Source: CAYUYV01 sp964474635
Lineage (GTDB): Bacteria; Pseudomonadota; Alphaproteobacteria; JAJFIK01
Assembly (NCBI GenBank): GCA_964474635.1
Contig: CAYYTT010000002.1
Coordinates: 50,893-114,892 of the forward strand
Direction of reading: 5' to 3'
DNA: 64,000 bases
In this document: one piece after another, positions 8,225 through 17,836 of the stretch
How positions within the stretch are numbered: the stretch's first letter is position 1
How the letters are laid out: every line of letters begins with the position of its first letter
Notes under the pieces: model-generated
The model's input: only the letters and a program-made list of their open reading frames with translations
Told to the model about the DNA's origin: nothing
Database searches by the model: none
Made by a program: the position numbers and the translations under genes

Positions 8225-9498
8225 GGGATGGGGCTCTCCTTGTGCAGGCGCCGGGTCTGCGACGTGGATTGGGGCGTCGTCCGGGGTTCCGGTTCGGCCG
8301 GTGATGGGGGTGCGGAGTGTATCGCCGGCTGACCGGCGCCACCGCCGGGAGCCTGTGGCCTGGCCGACGGTGGGACCGAAAGCACGAGCCGGGCGAGCAG
8401 GCCGGGATCCATGGGCGTCAGGCCCTCGGCGAGGTAGGGTGTGCGGCTCGCCTGGGCCAGTGCAAGGCCCGTGGACTGGAGCAGCCACAGGATACTGCCG
8501 AGCCGGCGTGCCGCGTCGATCCGTGTCACGATCAGTCTGCGTGCGCCCATTTCCTGAAAAATCCGGGCACTGTCGACGAGGTCGCCAATATCCGCGCCGG
8601 CGGCAAGCACGAGCACGGGCTCCATGTCGGCGGCTTTCAAAAAGGCGATCAGGTCCTCCCGTTCCGCCCGGTTGAACGGGTTGGTGCCCGGCGTGTCCAC
8701 GATGATGGTGCGCGGCCCTTGCGCGGCGCCGGCCCGGGCCTTCGCCACCGCCGCCTGCAGTGCCTGGGGCGTGTCGGCGGCGGTGCACTCGGCCTCCAAA
8801 AGCCCGGCGAATGCCTCCATCTGCGCCACGCCCCCTGCCTTGACCGTGTCCGTCGTAATCAGGTCCACGTGACCGCCGGCAAGGACCGCGCGGGCGGCCA
8901 GTTTGGCGGCGCTTGCGGTCTTGCCAACGCCGGGTGGCCCGATCAAAAGAAGGGGGCGGCGCGGAACATCCGGCAGGGGCGAGAAACCGAACCGGGTTTC
9001 CATGGCGGCCGTGAGGGCGAGAGCGCCGGTTTCGGCGTCAAAGCGTTTGGCATCGGCCAGTATGGCTTTGCCGAGGGCGCTTGGCACCCGGTGAAAAACG
9101 AGGGCCTGCCCCACATCGCGCAGGTCCAGCGGCGCGCTCGGGGCCGGCGCGTGAGACTGCGCGGGGCCGGCATGGCGCTCCTGGGGCGGAGGAATCACGG
9201 CAGGTGTTTGGGGCTGGGGCGCCGCGCGCGCACCGCCCCGGGGTTCGATGGGCGTGCCCAGTTCGGCCTGGAGCCGGGCGCGCAAGGCCGCCTCTATGGC
9301 GCTGGTCTCATCGAGCGTGTGGGCAACGCGCCGGGTGGCGGCGGGGTCGGGGATTTGCTCCACGGCGGCCCGCACCTCCACCCCGCGCCCGCGCCGCCCT
9401 TCATAGGTCGACACGATGATGGCGTCATCGCCCATGGCCTCGCGAACCTGAGCCATGGCCTCGGCCATCGTAGGAGCGGTGAAGGTTCGAATACGCAT
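8221..9498 (-). CDS. flhF: FlhF, SRP-type GTPase placing the polar flagellum
   Basis: 425 residues. An N-terminal basic B domain begins MRIRTFTAPTMAEAMAQVRE, a proline-rich linker spans about 95-140, and the NG GTPase domain carries G1 GPPGVGKT, DTVKAGG, G3 DTPG and G4-like TRID. FlhF recruits early basal-body parts to the pole. G3 DTPG and G4 TRID replace the more common DTAG and TKxD; both substitutions occur in FlhF-type proteins. It overlaps flhG by 4 bp and follows flhA by 21 bp. Confidence 0.94.
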   Translation of the reverse strand: MRIRTFTAPTMAEAMAQVREAMGDDAIIVSTYEGRRGRGVEVRAAVEQIPDPAATRRVAHTLDETSAIEAALRARLQAELGTPIEPRGGARAAPQPQTPAVIPPPQERHAGPAQSHAPAPSAPLDLRDVGQALVFHRVPSALGKAILADAKRFDAETGALALTAAMETRFGFSPLPDVPRRPLLLIGPPGVGKTASAAKLAARAVLAGGHVDLITTDTVKAGGVAQMEAFAGLLEAECTAADTPQALQAAVAKARAGAAQGPRTIIVDTPGTNPFNRAEREDLIAFLKAADMEPVLVLAAGADIGDLVDSARIFQEMGARRLIVTRIDAARRLGSILWLLQSTGLALAQASRTPYLAEGLTPMDPGLLARLVLSVPPSARPQAPGGGAGQPAIHSAPPSPAEPEPRTTPQSTSQTRRLHKESPIP

Positions 9499-9519
9499 GG
9501 ATGCCGGTCCCCTTCAGGC

Positions 9520-11640
9520 TCAGATCTGGGCCAGCGTTTTCAAACGCGCCTGGGGGTGAATTTCGTTTTGCGACATGACGACCGTCTGGGGGCGGAAACG
9601 CTCAATCACCGAGCGTACATAGGGCCGGGCAAGGGGACTGGTCAGCAGGACAGGCATTTCCCCCTGCGCGCCCAGTTGCTCGAAGGTGGTGCGGATCTGG
9701 TTGATGAAGTCCTGGAGCTGGGAGGGCGCCATGGCGAGTTGCCGTTCCTCACCCTGACCAACCAGGCTTTCCCCGAAGGCCTGTTCCCAGTCGGGCGAGA
9801 GGCAGACGAGCGGAAGATAACCGCCGCCCGGGTCCTGATTGGCCGCGCAGATCTGCCGCCCCAGCCGCATGCGCACATGCTCCGTTATCATCGTGATGGA
9901 GCTTGTGAACCCTGTGGCCTCGGAAATACCCTCAAGGATCGATGGCAGGTCGCGGATGGAAACGCGTTCACGCAAGAGGGCCTGCAGGATGCGCTGGATA
10001 CCGGTCATGGAGATGTGTCCGGGCACCAGGTCTTCGATGAGTTTTTGATGATCGCCGGGCACGTCATCGAGCAGTTTTTTCGTCTCCGCATAGGAAAGCA
10101 GCTCGGGCATGTTGTCCTTCAGCACCTCGGTGAGGTGGGTGGTGAGCACCGTGGCCGGATCAACAACGGTGTAGCCGCGGAAAGCGGCTTCCTCACGCAG
10201 GCCCGCGTCGATCCACCGGGCCGGAAGGCCAAAGGCGGGTTCGGTCGTGTCCTCTCCAGGCAGGTCAACGGGCGCGCCGCGCGGATCCATGACAAGCAGG
10301 GCACCGACTTTCAGATTGCCCGCGCCCGCATCCATTTCCTTCACCTTGATGGCGTAGTGGTCGCTGCTAAGCTGCATGTTGTCCAGGATGCGCACCGATG
10401 GCATCACGAAACCCATGTCGCTCGCCAATTGGCGGCGCAGGGCCTTGATTTGATCCGTGAGGCGATAGCCTTCTGCATCGTTGATCAGGGGCAGGAGGCC
10501 ATAGCCCAATTCCAGGCGCAGATTGTCCATGGCGAGGGCCGAACTGATGGGCTCTTCGGCCGGTTTTGCCTCGTCGACCTTCACCGACTCCGCCTCGGTG
10601 GCCCGGCGGCGCTGCTCCTTTTGTTGCTTGCCAAGCCAATAGGCCCCGTAGGCGCACGCGCCCGCGAGGGCAATGAACGTGACCTTGGGCGTTCCGGGCA
10701 GAACGACGACAATGGCAAGCACGGCCGAGGCCATCCCAAGGGCCTGCGGATAATTCGTAAACTGGCGGATCAGCGCCTGGTCAGTTGACCCATCCACTCC
10801 GGATTTGGACACAAGCAGGCCGGCGCCCACCGAAACGATCAGGGCGGGTATCTGGCTGACAAGGCCGTCGCCAACCGTCAAAAGGGTATAGGTGTTGGCG
10901 GCCGTGCCGATATCCATGCCCTTCTGCGCCATGCCGATGATCATCCCGCCGATCACATTGATAAACGTGATGATCAGACCGGCGACGGCGTCGCCGCGCA
11001 CGAATTTGCTGGCACCGTCCATGGCGCCGAAGAAATTGCTCTCGTCCTCCAGGTCTTTACGCTTTTTCTTTGCGGTGGCCTCATCGATCAGGCCCGCAGA
11101 TAAATCGGCATCGATGGCCATCTGTTTGCCGGGCATGGAATCCAGGGTAAAGCGCGCGGCAACTTCCGCGATACGGCCCGAACCCTTGGTGATGACGATG
11201 AAATTGACCAGGACAAGAATGGCGAAAATGATCACTCCAATGATCACATTGCCCTGCATGATGAAGCTGCCGAAGGCCTGGATCACGTCGCCGGCCGCGT
11301 CCGTCCCCTCATGGCCGCGGCTCAGGATGAGGCGCGTCGAGGCCAGATTGAGCGACAGGCGCATCAGGGTCGCGATCAACAGGACGGTCGGGAAGGCACT
11401 GAATTCAAGCGGCCTCTGAATGAACAGGGAGACCATAAGGATCAAGACCGAGAACATCAGCGAGACGCCCAGGAAGAAATCCAGAAACAGCGGCCCCATG
11501 GGCAGCAGCAGCACCGCCAGGATGCCCACAATGCCGCCCGCGACCATCAGGTCGCCGCGCTGGGTCAACTGGCGCATCAGCCCGATGATATCGAGCCCCG
11601 TACCGCCGCCGGCCGCCGATTGATGTCCTGCCTCGCTCAC
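9520..11640 (-). CDS. flhA: Flagellar export gate protein FlhA
   Basis: 706 residues, usual size. About eight N-terminal membrane segments (to about residue 330) contain the FHIPEP-family signature region MRLSLNLASTRLILSRG and the conserved loop TKGSGRIAEVAARFTLDSMPGKQ. A soluble C-terminal domain carries DLPSILEGI. FlhA forms the nonameric export-gate ring that receives export substrates and uses the proton gradient. The start is GTG with AAAGGAC upstream. It lies between flbD and flhF in the same orientation, as part of one long leftward operon. Confidence 0.97.
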   Translation of the reverse strand: MSEAGHQSAAGGGTGLDIIGLMRQLTQRGDLMVAGGIVGILAVLLLPMGPLFLDFFLGVSLMFSVLILMVSLFIQRPLEFSAFPTVLLIATLMRLSLNLASTRLILSRGHEGTDAAGDVIQAFGSFIMQGNVIIGVIIFAILVLVNFIVITKGSGRIAEVAARFTLDSMPGKQMAIDADLSAGLIDEATAKKKRKDLEDESNFFGAMDGASKFVRGDAVAGLIITFINVIGGMIIGMAQKGMDIGTAANTYTLLTVGDGLVSQIPALIVSVGAGLLVSKSGVDGSTDQALIRQFTNYPQALGMASAVLAIVVVLPGTPKVTFIALAGACAYGAYWLGKQQKEQRRRATEAESVKVDEAKPAEEPISSALAMDNLRLELGYGLLPLINDAEGYRLTDQIKALRRQLASDMGFVMPSVRILDNMQLSSDHYAIKVKEMDAGAGNLKVGALLVMDPRGAPVDLPGEDTTEPAFGLPARWIDAGLREEAAFRGYTVVDPATVLTTHLTEVLKDNMPELLSYAETKKLLDDVPGDHQKLIEDLVPGHISMTGIQRILQALLRERVSIRDLPSILEGISEATGFTSSITMITEHVRMRLGRQICAANQDPGGGYLPLVCLSPDWEQAFGESLVGQGEERQLAMAPSQLQDFINQIRTTFEQLGAQGEMPVLLTSPLARPYVRSVIERFRPQTVVMSQNEIHPQARLKTLAQI

Positions 11641-11682
11641 CGTGGTGTTGTCCTTTGTCCGCCCTTGCGTGGTCTGCCGGGA

Positions 11683-13071
11683 TCAGGGATGGGCCGTGCG
11701 TGCATCGCCCGGCTGGGGAACGGGAACGCCTTCTTCGCTGTACTGTTTGAGCTTGTTCCGCAGGGTCCGGATGGAAATACCCAGAATATTGGCCGCATGG
11801 GTCCGATTGCCGAGGCAATGGTCGAGCGTGTCGAGGATCAGATCCCGTTCCACGTCCGCGACCGTTCGGCCCACTAGACTGCCGGCCGCCACGCGCACTT
11901 GCGCGGCTGCCTGTGCGGCGTGTTCCGCGGGCCCGCCCAGGGGCAGGAGCGCGGCCGCCCCGTCGACTTTCGAGCCATCCGGCAGGCGAATGGCGTCCTC
12001 GGTGATCTCATGGCCCGTCGACAGCAGAACCGACCGGTGCATGGTGTTCTCCAGCTCCCGGACATTGCCCTTCCAGGGATGGGCCACAAGGGCGCGCTTG
12101 GCCCGCTCGGAGAGGGGCTTGGGCACGATATCATTCGCTTGGGAATATTTGGCGATGAAGAATTCCACCAGGGCGAGGATGTCCTTTGGGCGTTCCCTCA
12201 GGGGGGGGATCTTCAAATTGACCACATTCAGGCGATAGAAGAGGTCTTCGCGGAACGTCCCTTCCTTAACGGAATCGGCCAGTTTCCGGTTCGAAGTCGC
12301 CAGGATGCGGATGTCCACCTTGATGGGTTTGGAGCCGCCGACCCGGTCGATTTCCCGTTCCTGGATCGCGCGCAGGAGCTTGGCCTGCAGACGAATATCC
12401 ATCTCGCTGATTTCGTCGAGCAGCAAGGTGCCGCCATCGGCTTCCTCGAACTTCCCGATGCGCCGGGCGAGTGCGCCGGTGAAGGCGCCTTTCTCATGGC
12501 CAAACAATTCCGATTCGAGCAGATTTTCAGGGATCGCCGCACAGTTCACCGAAATTAAAGGGTGTTCGGCGCGCAGCGATTTGCTGTGCACATATTTCGC
12601 CATGACCTCCTTACCGACACCGGATTCTCCAGTGATCAGAATGCTGGCATTGCTCGGTGCCACCTGGTCCGCCAGGGCGATGACGTCGGCCATGACATCA
12701 TCCCGGTAAATCATCTGCTGGCGGTCATCGGCCACGGCCGACAGAACCGCGCCGATTAACTCCGCATCGGGAGGAAGGGGGATGTATTCCTTCGCGCCGG
12801 CGCGGATGGCGTTGACGGCTGCCCGCGCGTCATTGCCGATGCCGCAAGCCACCAGGGGCACGACGATGTGTTCGCCGTTCAATGCTTCGATCAGCCGGCG
12901 GATGTCGAGGGCCACATCCACCATCAGCAGGTCGGCGCCGCGCCCGGCCCGCAGGTGATCAAGGGCGCTCTCAACGCTGGTGACATGGGCGACCTTGGCG
13001 CCCCGGTCGCTCGCGATCTTGGTCGCGGTACTGAGCTGACCGTCCAGAATTCCCACAATGAGCAATCGCAT
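11683..13071 (-). CDS. flbD: FlbD, sigma-54-dependent flagellar transcription activator
   Basis: 462 residues from the ATG at 13069-13071 (GAGGAGC upstream); an in-frame TTG lies 15 bp earlier. It has an N-terminal receiver-like domain (1-115), an AAA+ sigma-54 interaction domain with Walker A GESGVGKE and the sigma-54 loop GAFTGA, and a Fis-type helix-turn-helix at the C-terminus (GNRTHAANILGISIRTLRNKL). FlbD switches on late flagellar genes in Caulobacter. Two sigma-54 promoters are visible 10 kb away at 23.1-23.3 kb, and they are its most likely targets here. No fliX is in the window. Confidence 0.94.
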   Translation of the reverse strand: MRLLIVGILDGQLSTATKIASDRGAKVAHVTSVESALDHLRAGRGADLLMVDVALDIRRLIEALNGEHIVVPLVACGIGNDARAAVNAIRAGAKEYIPLPPDAELIGAVLSAVADDRQQMIYRDDVMADVIALADQVAPSNASILITGESGVGKEVMAKYVHSKSLRAEHPLISVNCAAIPENLLESELFGHEKGAFTGALARRIGKFEEADGGTLLLDEISEMDIRLQAKLLRAIQEREIDRVGGSKPIKVDIRILATSNRKLADSVKEGTFREDLFYRLNVVNLKIPPLRERPKDILALVEFFIAKYSQANDIVPKPLSERAKRALVAHPWKGNVRELENTMHRSVLLSTGHEITEDAIRLPDGSKVDGAAALLPLGGPAEHAAQAAAQVRVAAGSLVGRTVADVERDLILDTLDHCLGNRTHAANILGISIRTLRNKLKQYSEEGVPVPQPGDARTAHP

Positions 13072-13089
13072 GGTTCTGCTCCTCAAAAA

Positions 13090-13947
13090 TCAGGTCGTGA
13101 AGCGGCGCGCCTGGTCCCGCGGCGCCAGATGGGCATTGATGGCAAGCTCCAGGTGACGCGGGCTCTCGCGCCGTGCGATGGCCAACGCCGCCAGCGCATG
13201 GATGATATTGATCTGTCCCATCAGGGTGCTGCGCTCCTCGAGACGCTGGGCAATGGGGGCAAAGACCATGTGCCCCAACACCGCGCCGTAAAGGGTTGTC
13301 AGCATGGCAAGGGCCATGGCCGGACCGATGGCGGCCGGGTCATCCAGCAGGCGGAGCATCTGGATCAAACCCACCATGGTTCCGATCAATCCCATGGCCG
13401 GTGCGATTTCGGCGGCGCGGCGAAAGACTACGGCCGTGCGCCGGTGACGCTCATCGATGGCGCGCAGCTCATTGCTCAGAACCCGTTCCATGTCCTCCGG
13501 CGGCAACCCGTCGATCACCATGGTCATGGCCTTCTGGATGAAGGGCCGGCCTTGAAATTTCGGCAGGGCCTGCTCAAGCAGGGGCAGCCCTTCCCGGCGC
13601 ACCTGCTCGGCCATGCGGACGGCAGCCGTCGAGACGCTCCGCACCGATGCGGCCGGGGACAGGACCACAAAGCGCAGGCCACGCGTCGCGCTCATTAGAT
13701 CGGTCGCCGGTGTGCCCGCGGCGGTGATGAAAAGCGTACCCCCCAGCACAATGAGGAGGGAGCGCAGGTCCAGGAAAGCATCCGCCGGACCGCCAAGCGC
13801 AATGGCCGTCATCAGTGTAATGAGCGCAAGACCGAGCGCGAGGGGTGTGGAGACGTCAAAGTGCAGACGTTCCGCCTCATGCACAAGGTTGGTCAAGCGC
13901 TGACCTGTCTTTGGGGCCGAAGGCGCGGCCGAGGATCCGGACGTCAT
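13090..13947 (-). CDS. MotA/PomA-like stator or proton-channel protein
   Basis: 285 residues from ATG 13945-13947 (an in-frame TTG is at 13953). It has four membrane segments: about 35-52, 58-78, and a C-terminal pair in which AEIAPAMGLIGTMVGLIQMLRLLDDP leads into IGPAMALAMLTTLYGAVLGH. This pattern is closer to PomA than to E. coli MotA. The cytoplasmic loop keeps basic and acidic residues (LRAIDERHRR). Such a gene is common between fliN and flbD in alphaproteobacteria. No motB partner adjoins it, so it may be an auxiliary stator component rather than the main MotA. Confidence 0.8.
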   Translation of the reverse strand: MTSGSSAAPSAPKTGQRLTNLVHEAERLHFDVSTPLALGLALITLMTAIALGGPADAFLDLRSLLIVLGGTLFITAAGTPATDLMSATRGLRFVVLSPAASVRSVSTAAVRMAEQVRREGLPLLEQALPKFQGRPFIQKAMTMVIDGLPPEDMERVLSNELRAIDERHRRTAVVFRRAAEIAPAMGLIGTMVGLIQMLRLLDDPAAIGPAMALAMLTTLYGAVLGHMVFAPIAQRLEERSTLMGQINIIHALAALAIARRESPRHLELAINAHLAPRDQARRFTT

Positions 13948-13949
13948 GG

Positions 13950-14303
13950 TCAAATGCCGCCCTTGACGATTTCGGTCATGGTAATCCCCAGGCGTTCCTC
14001 CACAAGCACCACTTCGCCGCGGGCGACCAGGCGGTCATTCACATAGATGTCGATGGCCTCACCGACCTTGCGATCCAGTTCCACGACGGCGCCCCGTCCG
14101 AGTTTCAGCAATTGACTGACTTCCATTTCCGTCTTGCCCAAGATGGCCGAAACCCGCACCGGTATGTCGTAAACGGCCTCAAGATCCGTTGCCGTCTTTT
14201 TGATATCGGCGCCTTCGGACTCCGCCTCGCTTTGGTCAGGTTCGGGAACCGGCTCGCCTTCCGGGTCCAGTTCCGGCAAGTCCACATTATCCCCGTCCGC
14301 CAT
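13950..14303 (-). CDS. fliN: Flagellar motor switch protein FliN, canonical copy
   Basis: 117 residues. An acidic N-terminal 35 residues is followed by the SpoA domain (VYDIPVRVSAILGKTEMEVSQ, RGAVVELDRKVGEAIDIYV, LGITMTEI). It follows fliH by 23 bp and abuts the MotA-like gene. It is shorter than the copy at 4947 because of a shorter linker; the SpoA cores are closely similar. The order fliF-fliG-fliH-fliN-flbD matches the Caulobacter fliF operon. Confidence 0.95.
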   Translation of the reverse strand: MADGDNVDLPELDPEGEPVPEPDQSEAESEGADIKKTATDLEAVYDIPVRVSAILGKTEMEVSQLLKLGRGAVVELDRKVGEAIDIYVNDRLVARGEVVLVEERLGITMTEIVKGGI

Positions 14304-14326
14304 GATGTCCTCGATCGCTCCTCATG

Positions 14327-14977
14327 TTACTGATCAAACAGGTCAAGTTGAGTGTTGCCCTCCGCCTCCAGATGCTCCCGGATCATGGTGCGCAGGGCCT
14401 CAAGCCCTTCGGCCCAGTTGCTAAAGGCCCCGCCATCGGCCCAACTCAAGGCGCAATCGGCACTGTCCACGGTGTCGTCCGGCGTGATCTCCAGATGTCC
14501 GGTAAAACCGGCGGCCTGCGCCGCTGCCTCGATCCGGCCGGCAAGTTCCTCGGCCATGGCCGGCGCCAGACGGATGGTGACCTGGGACGTCGTGCGCAGG
14601 GTGGAGAGAGCCTCCTTGATAATGGCCTCCAGATGATCCGCTCCGTGACGCTCCAGCGCTGTCTCCATGAGGTGACGGGTCGTCTCGAGGGACAGGCGAG
14701 CGCCTTCGGCGCGCACGCGGTCCACTTCACCCTGGAGCGTACCGATGATGTCGCCGAGCTGCGCCGTGATGGTGGCGAGGGCGGCGTTCACGGCCTGAGC
14801 CGTCGCTTCTTGTGTTTTGGCCTCCACGCTCGATTGACCCTCGGCGAAGCCGTCCGCACGCGCCGCCTCCACGTCTTCGGCGGTGAAGCGGGTCTTGGGT
14901 CTGGGCGGGCGTTCGCGCACGGTGTTGCCGTAGCGGTCGAACTCCGTGTCGAAGGTGTATTTGACGTGTTCACTCAT
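14327..14977 (-). CDS. fliH: FliH/FlbE-like flagellar assembly protein, canonical copy
   Basis: 216 residues beginning MSEHVKYTFDTEFDRYG, characteristic of alphaproteobacterial FliH/FlbE. A basic segment and a long Ala-rich helix (40-120) precede the C-terminal domain, which ends with the Trp-containing ALSWADGGAFSNW and LDLFDQ. It sits 10 bp after fliG. FliH controls the export ATPase and links it to FliN. Its N-terminus differs greatly from the copy at 4264, so the two probably do not bind identical partners. Confidence 0.88.
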   Translation of the reverse strand: MSEHVKYTFDTEFDRYGNTVRERPPRPKTRFTAEDVEAARADGFAEGQSSVEAKTQEATAQAVNAALATITAQLGDIIGTLQGEVDRVRAEGARLSLETTRHLMETALERHGADHLEAIIKEALSTLRTTSQVTIRLAPAMAEELAGRIEAAAQAAGFTGHLEITPDDTVDSADCALSWADGGAFSNWAEGLEALRTMIREHLEAEGNTQLDLFDQ

Positions 14978-14987
14978 GATCCGCCCA

Positions 14988-16028
14988 TCAATAAATCAGC
15001 TCATCTTCGCCGCCGGACTCGGCGATCATGATCTCGCCCTTGGCCGCCAGATCCTTGGCCAGGTTGACCATCTGGGTCTGGGCGTCGTCCACGTCCTTCA
15101 GGCGTACAGGCCCCATGGCTTCCATATCTTCGCGCATGATTTTGCCGGCGCGTTCGGACATGTTGGAAAAGAACAGGTCGCGCAATTGATCCGAGGCCCC
15201 CTTGAGGGCGAGCGCCAGCTTGTCCTTTTCCACACTGCGCAGCAGCGTCTGGATACTGCCCGGGTCAAGCTTGTTGAGATCCTCAAAGGTGAACATCAAG
15301 GCCTTGATCCGCTCCGCCGCATCCCGGGATCGTTCCTCAAGGGACGTCAAAAAGCGCGCCTCGGTCTGCCGGTCAAAATTGTTGAAGATCTCCGCCATCA
15401 TTTCGTGGGCGTCGCGTTTTTGCGTACGCGCCAGGTTGGACATGAATTCCACCCGCAAGGTGGATTCGATCTTGTCCAGGATGTCCTTTTGCACCGACTC
15501 CATGCGCAGCATGCGCATCACCACCTCCAGGCCGAAATCCTCCGGCAGGGAGCCGAGCACCCGCGCCGCATGATCCGACTTGATCTTGGAGAGGACGACC
15601 GCGACGGTCTGCGGATATTCATTCTTGAGATAATTTGCCAGAATGGCCTCGTTCACATTGGCCAGCTTGTCCCACATGGTCCGCCCCGCCGGCCCCCGGA
15701 TTTCCTCCATCACATTCGTGACTTTGTCATCGGGCAAAAAGCGTTTCAGCAACCGCTCGGTCGCTTCGTAGGACCCCATAAGGGCGCCCGTGCTCGACAT
15801 CTTGCCGACGAAATCGATCAGCAGCTGCTCCACCACGGCCGAATTGATCGTGCCCAGATTGGACATTATCTGGGAAATCTCCTTCAACTCGTCGTCATCG
15901 AGCATGGCCCACAGGGGTTTGCCGTGTTCTTCCCCGAGCGACAGCAGCAGAACCGCCGCCCGTTCGGGACCGGACAGTTTGCGCACGTCGTCGATGACGG
16001 CCGGGACGGCTTTGGCGGCTCTTGCCAT
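14988..16028 (-). CDS. fliG: Flagellar motor switch protein FliG, canonical copy
   Basis: 346 residues with complete N, middle and C domains. The middle-domain motif reads EYPQ, the hinge MFTF is present, and the C-terminal ridge keeps the charges used for torque: lysine in ALKGA, arginine in SERAGKI, Glu-Asp in MRED and arginine in GPVRL. It follows fliF1 by 11 bp. Retention of these residues makes this the likelier torque-bearing FliG of the two. Confidence 0.96.
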   Translation of the reverse strand: MARAAKAVPAVIDDVRKLSGPERAAVLLLSLGEEHGKPLWAMLDDDELKEISQIMSNLGTINSAVVEQLLIDFVGKMSSTGALMGSYEATERLLKRFLPDDKVTNVMEEIRGPAGRTMWDKLANVNEAILANYLKNEYPQTVAVVLSKIKSDHAARVLGSLPEDFGLEVVMRMLRMESVQKDILDKIESTLRVEFMSNLARTQKRDAHEMMAEIFNNFDRQTEARFLTSLEERSRDAAERIKALMFTFEDLNKLDPGSIQTLLRSVEKDKLALALKGASDQLRDLFFSNMSERAGKIMREDMEAMGPVRLKDVDDAQTQMVNLAKDLAAKGEIMIAESGGEDELIY

Positions 16029-16039
16029 GGATTAGGTCC

Positions 16040-17725
16040 TCATGGGGTTTCGTGCAGCCAGCTGCGCAGGATCGACATGGATTCCTCCGGATGCGCCGTG
16101 ACGATCTCGCCGACCTTGCGCACGGAGGAGTCCTTGACCTGTCCCTGGATGTGGGCAAGGTCGATGGCCTTCATCACGTCCGTCGTCCCGTCGGGGGAGG
16201 GCAGGCCTGGAACGCCCTCCTCCGCCGCCGCGTCCTCCCCAACGGCGGGCGTTCCCGGACCGGTGAGTTGGGGCACGGCATCCGCGCCCTCGATGGCGGC
16301 GACCGGCAGGCCATCCGCGCCGATGGCCTCGCCCATCGCCACGCCGCGCGGGCTCATGAGGCGCTTGATGAGCGGTTGCAGCGCCAGAAGGAAAATCAGG
16401 GCCAGGATGACCAGTGCGATCGACTCCACCACCCGGTTGATGTCCAGGGTGTCCATGAACCCGCCGGGCTCCTCCGGCAGGTCCACTGGTTCGGGCTCGG
16501 CAAAGCGGGTCGAAATGATCCGGATCTGGTCCCCGCGCTCACTGTCAAATCCCACGGCCGCCTTGACGAGGTCCTCAAGGTTGGCGAGGGTTTGGGCGGG
16601 GCGGGCCTCGAAGGTCACCGTGCCATCCGCAGCCGTTGTTTTGATTTCATTCACCACGACCGCGACACTGAGGCGCTCCAGGCGGCCGGCTTCCTGCACT
16701 TCGGTGCGCTTCGTGAGCGAGTTTTCGTAGTTGATGGTCTCTTCGCTGCGGTTTTCCTGGGACGAGGACTCCGGGCCATCCGTATCCTGCGCGGCATCGG
16801 GCAGGTTGTTGCCCACCGAGACCGCGCCGGTGTCTTCGCGGTCGCGGCTGTTGGCGGCTTCCTCGACCGTGCGTGTGGAGACCACCACCTGGCGATCGGG
16901 ATCGAAACTGCGGGTTTCCTCCACGACCCGGTTGTAGCTCATATCCGCCGTAACCCGCACCCGGGCATTACCGGCTCCGACAATCCGGGTCAGGATTTCT
17001 TCCGCTTCCGTCTGCAGCTGGCGCTCCAGTCCAAGACGCCGTTCGTCGAGCGTGCCAGCGATGGCGTCTGGTCCATCGCCCTGGCCGCTGGCCAGAACAT
17101 TGCCCTCACTGTCAATCACCGAGACGCGCTGGGGCGACAGGCTTTCCACGGCAGAGGCAACCAGAAACTGGATACCCCGCACCTGGTTGCGCGTAAGGCT
17201 GCCATGGGTGGTTTCAAGCTGGATGGACGCGGTCGCGGGCTTTTGTTCCCGGGCGAAGAGTTCCCGCTTGGGCAGATTGAGGAAGACCCGGGCCGTACGC
17301 ACACTGTCAAGGGCACCGATGGTGCGCGCCAGTTCGCCCTCAAGGGCCCGGACATAGTTCACGTTCTGCAAAAAGCTTGTGGTGCCCAGAGCGCTTTGAT
17401 TATCAAGAAGTTCGTATCCAACAATGCCCCGCGCGGGCAGGCCTTCGCTCGCGAACGCCATGCGCAGGTCGAGCACATCGTCGCTCGGCACCAGGACGGT
17501 TGTGCCATTGTGGCGCTGCTCATAGGGCACGTCGCGGCTGCGCAGTTCCTCGGTGATCCGGGCGGCGTCGCGCAGATCGAGATCGGTGAAAAGGACCGTC
17601 ATGTCCTTGTCGGCGAGACGGAACATGGCCGCCGCCAGCGCGCCGCCGAGCAGCGACAGGATCGCGATCCCGGCCACAAGGCGGGTCGTGCCGATCGAGC
17701 GCAAAAATTCCGAAACCCCGTTCAA
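16040..17725 (-). CDS. fliF: Flagellar MS-ring protein FliF, canonical copy
   Basis: 561 residues if started at the TTG of 17723-17725 (GGGGG five bases upstream), where the protein begins NGVSEFLRSIGTTRL as FliF homologues do. The frame is open further up to a TTG at 17818, giving 592 residues, so the start is uncertain. It has two membrane segments (about 15-38 and 440-460), the ring motifs FLQNVNYVRALEGELARTIG, and the C-terminal FliG-binding tail SSVRKVGEIVTAHPEES. It heads the run fliF-fliG-fliH-fliN-motA-like-flbD-flhA. Confidence 0.94.
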   Translation of the reverse strand: MNGVSEFLRSIGTTRLVAGIAILSLLGGALAAAMFRLADKDMTVLFTDLDLRDAARITEELRSRDVPYEQRHNGTTVLVPSDDVLDLRMAFASEGLPARGIVGYELLDNQSALGTTSFLQNVNYVRALEGELARTIGALDSVRTARVFLNLPKRELFAREQKPATASIQLETTHGSLTRNQVRGIQFLVASAVESLSPQRVSVIDSEGNVLASGQGDGPDAIAGTLDERRLGLERQLQTEAEEILTRIVGAGNARVRVTADMSYNRVVEETRSFDPDRQVVVSTRTVEEAANSRDREDTGAVSVGNNLPDAAQDTDGPESSSQENRSEETINYENSLTKRTEVQEAGRLERLSVAVVVNEIKTTAADGTVTFEARPAQTLANLEDLVKAAVGFDSERGDQIRIISTRFAEPEPVDLPEEPGGFMDTLDINRVVESIALVILALIFLLALQPLIKRLMSPRGVAMGEAIGADGLPVAAIEGADAVPQLTGPGTPAVGEDAAAEEGVPGLPSPDGTTDVMKAIDLAHIQGQVKDSSVRKVGEIVTAHPEESMSILRSWLHETP

Positions 17726-17836
17726 GGCAACCCCCGATCCCCACTTCGGGCCCCGCGCCTCCCCATGCCGGCGCCACTGGCCCTGCCGTCCGGATGTCTT
17801 CACCGGGCCGGTAGGCAAAAAATGCCCCGGACGTCG

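Noticed and set aside
8317..10788. Long plus-strand open frame of 823 codons
   Set aside because: It runs antisense to flhG, flhF and flhA, has no family-like sequence and reflects the GC-rich codon structure of those genes.
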